A DNA stretch of 11,108 bases from Bacteroidetes bacterium ADurb.Bin302. Its GTDB lineage: Bacteria; Bacteroidota; Bacteroidia; Bacteroidales; Paludibacteraceae. The position numbers were made by a program, and so were the translations under genes. Shown here in pieces: positions 7,722-11,108 of this stretch; positions within the stretch are counted from its first letter, which is position 1, and every line of letters begins with the position of its first letter. The DNA is taken from contig MWBK01000076.1 in assembly GCA_002069025.1 (NCBI GenBank), forward strand, positions 1 to 11,108, given 5' to 3'. The notes under the pieces were generated by a model that was not told the origin of the DNA, did no database searches, and worked only from the letters and a program-made list of their open reading frames with translations.

Positions 7722-9038
7722 TACTGCAAAAATACACAAAGGTGCCACATATCTAAGTATAAATATATAGATTTTAAAACCTTTTACTTTGACTTTTCCA
7801 TCATTACTCAACTCATCAGATACTATTTTCTTATCTAAGTACCAAGCTACAAAAATAGATATCAGCATTCCTCCCAATGGTAATAATACTGAGGCTGTAA
7901 GGTATTCGAGCCACTCAAAAAAGTTCATTGAAAACAAAGTTGCATTTTTCATCAGACCAAACGACAACGAACAAAAAACACCTAAGAATAAAACCAAAGC
8001 AGTTACTATGCGTGATGAATTTGATCTACTTATTGAATATCGTTCATGAATATATGCGGTAACAACTTCATGAAGTGATATCAGTGAAGTTAATGCCGCC
8101 AAAAACAATAATATATAAAACATTGTAGACCAGATAAAAGAACCGGACATCTGTTGAAAAACGTTTGGCAAAACCATGTAAACTAAACCCGGACCTGCTT
8201 CGGGTTGCATGTTGAAAGCAAAAACGGCCGGGAATATTATTACACCTGCAGTTACAGAAACCAATGTATCAATAATTGTTACTTGAGCGGCCGTTTTGGG
8301 CAAATCAATATCACTTTTAAAATAAGAAGCATATGTAATTAAGCATCCCATTCCTAAACTTAGCGAGAAAAATGCATGACCTAAGGCCGTAAGAACTGAT
8401 TCGGCTGTAAGTTTAGAAAAATCAGGGTTAAAGAAAAATTCTATTCCTTTCATACTGCCTGGAAGTAATATGGAATGAACTGCTAAAATCAACATCAATA
8501 AAAACAAAATCGGCATCATAATTTTTGAGGCTTTCTCTATTCCTCCTTTAATGCCTTTTTTAACGATTAAATGGGATATAATCATCACCAATACAGTCCA
8601 TATTATAGGAAGAATGGGATTAGACGTAAATGTCTCGAACATAGATTTATAATCTGCTGCCGATTTATTTTCGAGTTCAAAGCGTAAAGCCTTAAATACA
8701 TATTCCATTGTCCATCCTGCAACAACCGAATAATATCCTAAAATCAACAAACCTGCTAAAACTCCCATGTAACCTACCCAATGCCATTTTGCGTTTGGTG
8801 CTAGTTTTTTAAATGCTCCTACCGGATTAGCTTTGGCCTTACGCCCTATCACAAACTCAGCCATTACTACAGGAAAACCTATGATAAATATACTCAAAAG
8901 ATATACCAACAAAAAGGCAGCACCACCATTTCTACCCGTTTCGTATGGAAATCGCCATATATTGCCCAAACCGACAGCAGAGCCTACTGTTGCCATTAAA
9001 ATACCTATTTTTGTTGCAAAACCCCCGCGTTTTTCCAT
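7698..9038 (-). CDS. Sodium-dependent transporter, neurotransmitter:sodium symporter (NSS) family
   Basis: This is an inner-membrane LeuT-fold symporter importing an amino acid or related amine with Na+. The 446 residues are almost entirely hydrophobic helices, normal for bacterial NSS proteins of 11-12 spans. The N-terminal signature GSAVGLGNIWRFPY (19-32) contains the unwound part of TM1 that binds Na+ and substrate, preceded by KRGGF (3-7). The G-rich stretch FFSLSLGMGCLITYASYF corresponds to the unwound TM6 region. EVVTAYIHER is the conserved TM8-loop region with the Na+ site nearby. The substrate (Trp, Tyr, Leu or other) cannot be assigned. The ATG at 9038 is 18 nt after a well-formed promoter; the stop is 52 nt before the helix-hairpin-helix gene on the same strand. 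Confidence 0.94.
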   Translation of the reverse strand: MEKRGGFATKIGILMATVGSAVGLGNIWRFPYETGRNGGAAFLLVYLLSIFIIGFPVVMAEFVIGRKAKANPVGAFKKLAPNAKWHWVGYMGVLAGLLILGYYSVVAGWTMEYVFKALRFELENKSAADYKSMFETFTSNPILPIIWTVLVMIISHLIVKKGIKGGIEKASKIMMPILFLLMLILAVHSILLPGSMKGIEFFFNPDFSKLTAESVLTALGHAFFSLSLGMGCLITYASYFKSDIDLPKTAAQVTIIDTLVSVTAGVIIFPAVFAFNMQPEAGPGLVYMVLPNVFQQMSGSFIWSTMFYILLFLAALTSLISLHEVVTAYIHERYSISRSNSSRIVTALVLFLGVFCSLSFGLMKNATLFSMNFFEWLEYLTASVLLPLGGMLISIFVAWYLDKKIVSDELSNDGKVKVKGFKIYIFILRYVAPLCIFAVFVTSIIK

Positions 9039-9056
9039 TTTTGAATTTTAATAGGG

Positions 9057-9087
9057 CAAAACTACTAAAAATCCTGGAAATGACAAA
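9057..9087 (-). promoter_or_regulatory. Promoter of the NSS symporter gene
   Basis: On the minus strand the -33 TTTG (9087 down to 9084) is exactly 19 nt from the -7 box TAGTTTTG (9064 down to 9057). This is the best-spaced Bacteroidota promoter in the window. The -7 ends 18 nt before the ATG at 9038. Confidence 0.75.
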
Positions 9088-9133
9088 TGTATGATAATAC
9101 ACGGCTTAACGCACTTATGCAAAACATTTTATA

Positions 9134-9157
9134 TAATATGTCGTTTTTGAAATATTA
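9134..9157. promoter_or_regulatory. Predicted HipB operator U1 (upstream)
   Basis: A 24-bp near-palindrome: TAATATGTC (9134-9142), a 6-nt spacer, GAAATATTA (9149-9157). The half-sites are reverse complements in 8 of 9 positions. It lies where the -33 element of the hipB promoter would be. The same motif recurs downstream of hipA. Binding by HipB is inferred from position. Confidence 0.6.
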
Positions 9158-9161
9158 TATA

Positions 9162-9169
9162 TATATTTG
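9162..9169 (+). promoter_or_regulatory. -7 element of the hipBA promoter
   Basis: TATATTTG matches TAnnTTTG and ends 26 nt before the hipB ATG at 9196. No TTTG is correctly spaced for a -33 element; that region is occupied by operator U1, which would fit a repressed promoter. Confidence 0.6.
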
Positions 9170-9174
9170 CATCA

Positions 9175-9198
9175 TAATATATCAAAATAGACAATATG
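9175..9198. promoter_or_regulatory. Predicted HipB operator U2, degenerate, over the hipB start
   Basis: The left half TAATATATC (9175-9183) is identical to that of D1. After 6 nt, the right half GACAATATG (9190-9198) matches the consensus GAAATATTA in only 4 of 9 positions and includes the hipB ATG, which may constrain it. Its centre is 41 bp from that of U1. U1 and U2 bracket the -7 box. Confidence 0.45.
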
Positions 9199-9546
9199 AA
9201 AGATCCGTATCTATTATCCGACATGGAGCTTGCACGTCAAATAGGAATGAGAATACGAGAATGCAGGCTCGATCAAAACATATCCCAACAGAAACTTGCA
9301 AAAGCAGCAGAAGTATCCTTATCATCCGTTATTAGAATTGAAGACGGTCAAATAAAATCGTTTGATACTTTTATCCGCATATTGCGTACATTAGGTTTAC
9401 TCGAAATAGTAAGTACACTGCTTAACAGAGATCCTATAAGCCCGAGCGAATATTACAAATTAGTAAAATCGGCAAAACAAACAAAGCGTAAACGCGCCGC
9501 AAAAAAAATCATCACAGAAAACAATAAAAAAGAATCGGAATGGTAG
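9196..9546 (+). CDS. hipB: HipB-type antitoxin, XRE-family HTH repressor
   Basis: This 116-residue cytoplasmic protein is predicted to neutralise HipA and repress its own operon. An HTH_3/Cro-C1 domain spans about 11-73. The DNA-binding helices are QQKLAKAAEVSLSSVIRIEDG (31-51, with the recognition helix around SLSSVIRIE), followed by FIRILRTLGLLEIVSTLL (59-76). The C-terminal tail (about 90-116) is highly basic, likely disordered (KQTKRKRAAKK), and ends in Glu-Trp. The known E. coli HipB also ends in a flexible tail with a terminal Trp that contacts HipA, so the match may be functional. Its last codons overlap hipA by 7 nt (9540-9546), the usual antitoxin-first order. A second in-frame ATG at 9223 is possible, but the ATG at 9196 has the better promoter distance. 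Confidence 0.88.
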   Translation: MKDPYLLSDMELARQIGMRIRECRLDQNISQQKLAKAAEVSLSSVIRIEDGQIKSFDTFIRILRTLGLLEIVSTLLNRDPISPSEYYKLVKSAKQTKRKRAAKKIITENNKKESEW

Positions 9547-10820
9547 AAGTTGCAGAAGTAAAAATGTATAGTAGGGTTGTTGGTTATGTAAAATGGGATA
9601 ACCAGTATGACTTGGCTGCATTTGAGTATGATAAAGAGTTTCTAAATTTAGGAATTGAGCCGGCTCCTATTATGATGCCTGTAAAAGAAGGCCGCATATA
9701 TCGTTTTGGAGATTTAGGGAAAGACACATTTAAAGGTTTACCCGGAATGTTAGCCGACTCATTGCCTGATACTTATGGCAGAGCCTTATTTGATAAATGG
9801 CTTACTTTAACAGGTAACGTAAGCAGTAATTCAATAGAATCACTTTGTTTTATGGGAAAGCGCTGCATGGGTGCACTTGAATTTGAGCCGGCTATTACTA
9901 AGCAATCAGAAGGAAACTCGCAAATAGAAATACAATCTTTGATAAATGTTGCTAAAGAAGCTCTAAATGAGAAATCGAATTTTAAAACTAATTTATCTGA
10001 TGATCAAAAAACAGCCATCGCTGAAATACTAAGATTGGGAACATCTGCCGGAGGACAACGCGCAAAAGCAATTATTGCCTACAATAAAGCAACCGGCGAA
10101 ATTCGATCGGGTCAAGTTGATGCTCCTGCCGGTTTCGATCATTACATTATTAAGCTCGACGGCGTTTCTTCTAAGCTTGAATTAAAAGAAACCGGAAACT
10201 ATGGTCGTCTGGAATATTCATTCTCAGAATTAGCAAAGTTATGCAATATACAAATGACCGAATGTTCTTTAATTGAAGAAAACGGCAGAGCACATTTTAT
10301 GACTAAACGCTTTGATCGCAATGGCGGAAAAAAGATTCATTTACAAACATTGTGTGGCATAGCACATTATGATTATCGCTTATTTCATGCCTACTCTTAC
10401 GAGCAAGCTTTTAGCGTTATGCGGACTTTGCGTTTATCATACGAAGAAGCTCAAGAAATGTTTAAGCGTATGGTATTTAATATTGTAATAAGAAATAATG
10501 ACGACCACACAAAGAATATATCTTTTTTAATGGACGAAGATGGTAAATGGCGATTATCTCCAGCCTACGATATTGGATATGCGTATAATCCGAATGGGAA
10601 ATGGACATCGCATCATCAAATGTCAATTAATGGCAAATTTGACAAGATTACTAAAACTGATTTACTTGAATGTGCTTATAAAAATAATATCAAAAACGCG
10701 CAACAGATTATAGGAGAAGTATGTGATGCCGCATCTAAATGGAATAAAATAGCTCAAGAATGTGACATCCCCAAAACAATAATCAACAATATAATACCAA
10801 ACTTACAATTAAATTTATAA
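9540..10820 (+). CDS. hipA: HipA-type Ser/Thr kinase toxin
   Basis: This 426-residue protein is close in length to E. coli HipA (440), which stalls growth by phosphorylating glutamyl-tRNA synthetase; the target here is unknown. The N-terminal subdomain (about 5-115) includes LPGMLADSLPDTYGRALFDKW (67-87), typical of the HipA N1 domain. The Gly-rich ATP loop is GTSAGGQRAK (167-176), and HYIIKLDG (201-208) holds Lys205, the ATP-binding lysine candidate. KRFDR is at 256-260. The catalytic loop NNDDHTKN (319-326) has Asp321 as the probable base, and PAYDI (341-345) has Asp344 as the probable Mg2+ ligand. All expected kinase residues are present, so it should be active. By eye, E. coli Ser150 (autophosphorylation) aligns with Thr168, with Ser169 next to it. 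It is coupled to hipB by a 7-nt overlap (ATGGTAG). Confidence 0.93.
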   Translation: MVEVAEVKMYSRVVGYVKWDNQYDLAAFEYDKEFLNLGIEPAPIMMPVKEGRIYRFGDLGKDTFKGLPGMLADSLPDTYGRALFDKWLTLTGNVSSNSIESLCFMGKRCMGALEFEPAITKQSEGNSQIEIQSLINVAKEALNEKSNFKTNLSDDQKTAIAEILRLGTSAGGQRAKAIIAYNKATGEIRSGQVDAPAGFDHYIIKLDGVSSKLELKETGNYGRLEYSFSELAKLCNIQMTECSLIEENGRAHFMTKRFDRNGGKKIHLQTLCGIAHYDYRLFHAYSYEQAFSVMRTLRLSYEEAQEMFKRMVFNIVIRNNDDHTKNISFLMDEDGKWRLSPAYDIGYAYNPNGKWTSHHQMSINGKFDKITKTDLLECAYKNNIKNAQQIIGEVCDAASKWNKIAQECDIPKTIINNIIPNLQLNL

Positions 10821-10825
10821 TAATA

Positions 10826-10849
10826 TAATATATCTATTTTGAAATATTA
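10826..10849. promoter_or_regulatory. Predicted HipB operator D1 (downstream)
   Basis: TAATATATC (10826-10834), a 6-nt spacer, GAAATATTA (10841-10849). The half-sites are complementary in 8 of 9 positions. It starts 5 nt after the hipA stop. Confidence 0.55.
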
Positions 10850-10866
10850 TTAGCAATAAATAAATG

Positions 10867-10890
10867 TAATATGTCAATATAGAAATATTA
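10867..10890. promoter_or_regulatory. Predicted HipB operator D2 (downstream)
   Basis: TAATATGTC (10867-10875), a 6-nt spacer, GAAATATTA (10882-10890). Both half-sites are identical to those of U1 while the spacer differs, suggesting that the half-sites are what is conserved. It is 41 bp centre-to-centre from D1 and about 110 bp before the methyltransferase -7 box. Confidence 0.55.
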
Positions 10891-10905
10891 TAAGATATTA
10901 TCGGA

Positions 10906-10980
10906 GTTTGTTTAAGCAATATTAGATATTTGTCGCAGCACTGTTGATAAAATATTTCTTCTTATTGTGACTAAACAAAC
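10906..10980. repeat. 9-bp inverted repeat in the hipA-methyltransferase gap
   Basis: GTTTGTTTA (10906-10914) and TAAACAAAC (10972-10980) are perfect inverted copies separated by 57 nt. They lie in the 204-nt non-coding gap after hipA. They could be a weak stem, a regulator site or chance in AT-rich DNA. Confidence 0.3.
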
Positions 10981-10999
10981 AAAAAGAAGAATAAAATTG

Positions 11000-11007
11000 T
11001 AAATTTG
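11000..11007 (+). promoter_or_regulatory. -7 element of the methyltransferase promoter
   Basis: TAAATTTG matches TAnnTTTG and ends 17 nt before the ATG at 11025. No well-spaced TTTG -33 element was found. It indicates that the methyltransferase can be transcribed independently of hipBA. Confidence 0.55.
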
Positions 11008-11024
11008 CAAAAAAGAAATTAAAT

Positions 11025-11108
11025 ATGACGATGAAAGCAAAACCATTCATTAAATGGGTTGGCGGAAAAACCCAACTAATTGAAAGCATTGAAAAGGCTT
11101 TGCCTGAG
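11025..11108 (+). CDS. DNA adenine methyltransferase, Dam/D12 class, 3' end outside window
   Basis: Only the first 28 codons are present; the gene runs off the right edge. The visible KPFIKWVGGKTQLIESIEKALP (6-27) contains the FxKWxGGK start signature of D12-class N6-adenine methyltransferases (Dam, DpnM/DpnIIA, MboI-type). In these, this glycine-rich segment is motif I and binds S-adenosylmethionine. The family methylates adenine, often in GATC, but specificity lies in the missing part. A second in-frame ATG at 11031 is an alternative start; 11025 is the first ATG after the -7 box. It may be an orphan enzyme or half of a type II restriction-modification system; the window does not show which. 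Confidence 0.85.
   Translation, partial: MTMKAKPFIKWVGGKTQLIESIEKALPE

Larger units (their letters stand above)
9129..9198 (+). repeat. Upstream copy of the ~70-bp direct repeat flanking hipBA
   Basis: This aligns without gaps to 10821-10890 at an offset of 1692 bp. The stretches 9129-9160 and 9171-9190 match at most positions, including an exact 14-mer (9145-9158 against 10837-10850). The centre, 9161-9170, which holds the -7 box, is almost entirely different in the downstream copy. Similarity therefore follows the operator halves rather than the whole segment. Confidence 0.65.
10821..10890 (+). repeat. Downstream copy of the ~70-bp direct repeat flanking hipBA
   Basis: It begins immediately after the hipA stop codon and mirrors 9129-9198. 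It retains operator-like sites D1 and D2 at the same 41-bp spacing but lacks the TAnnTTTG box that lies between U1 and U2. Confidence 0.65.

Noticed and set aside
9084..9091. TACATTTG on the minus strand as the -7 box of the symporter gene
   Set aside because: It fits TAnnTTTG, but the nearest upstream TTTG is 28 nt away. Its own TTTG serves better as the -33 element, exactly 19 nt from TAGTTTTG.
9087..9335. 82-codon plus-strand reading frame through the hipB promoter and 5' end
   Set aside because: It is a shifted frame over the operator region and hipB with no recognisable domain.
9129..10890. hipBA as a transposon bounded by the direct repeats
   Set aside because: No transposase or terminal inverted repeats are seen, and the repeats are conserved only at palindromic half-sites, which fits regulator binding better.
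1..11108. CRISPR array, tRNA or rRNA genes
   Set aside because: No regularly spaced repeats and no recognisable tRNA cloverleaf or rRNA segments were seen in the non-coding gaps, all of which are shorter than about 210 nt.

Overview
The window looks like a piece of a low-GC Bacteroidota chromosome, most likely of the order Bacteroidales. The evidence is promoter architecture and gene content. Seven candidate promoters carry the Bacteroidota -7 element TAnnTTTG, mostly 17-26 nt before a start codon. A TPR/PD40/OmpA envelope protein of the kind common in this phylum is also present. The genus cannot be named from this sequence.

Layout. (1) Positions 1-2010, plus strand: the 3' part of an acyl-CoA synthetase, then a membrane-anchored SIMPL-domain protein with its own promoter. 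A perfect 17-bp hairpin at 2030-2069 closes this block and the convergent one that follows. (2) Positions 2101-4505, minus strand: rpoN (sigma-54) followed by a D-2-hydroxyacid dehydrogenase, overlapping by ATGA. (3) Positions 4578-6940, plus strand: a PlsC-type lysophosphatidate acyltransferase followed by the TPR/PD40/OmpA protein, again overlapping by ATGA. The rpoN and plsC promoters face each other within about 40 bp. (4) Positions 6944-9038, minus strand: a membrane-anchored helix-hairpin-helix (ComEA-like) protein and, upstream of it, an NSS-family sodium symporter; each has its own predicted promoter. (5) Positions 9129-11108, plus strand: an accessory-looking segment with a complete hipB-hipA pair (HTH antitoxin plus Ser/Thr-kinase toxin, 7-nt overlap) and then the first 28 codons of a Dam-family (D12 class) DNA adenine methyltransferase that runs off the right edge.

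The left 9 kb is ordinary core metabolism and envelope biology. The most interesting part is the hipBA segment. A near-palindrome, TAATATRTC-N6-GAAATATTA, occurs before hipB (9134-9157) and twice after hipA (10826-10849, 10867-10890). A fourth, half-degenerate copy overlaps the hipB start codon (9175-9198). Both pairs have a 41-bp centre-to-centre spacing. The upstream pair brackets the hipB -7 box, while the downstream pair keeps the operator halves but not that box. The simplest reading is a HipB operator array on both sides of the locus, possibly looping or also acting towards the methyltransferase. The methyltransferase next to hipBA hints at a restriction-modification or defence neighbourhood beyond the window, which cannot be confirmed here.
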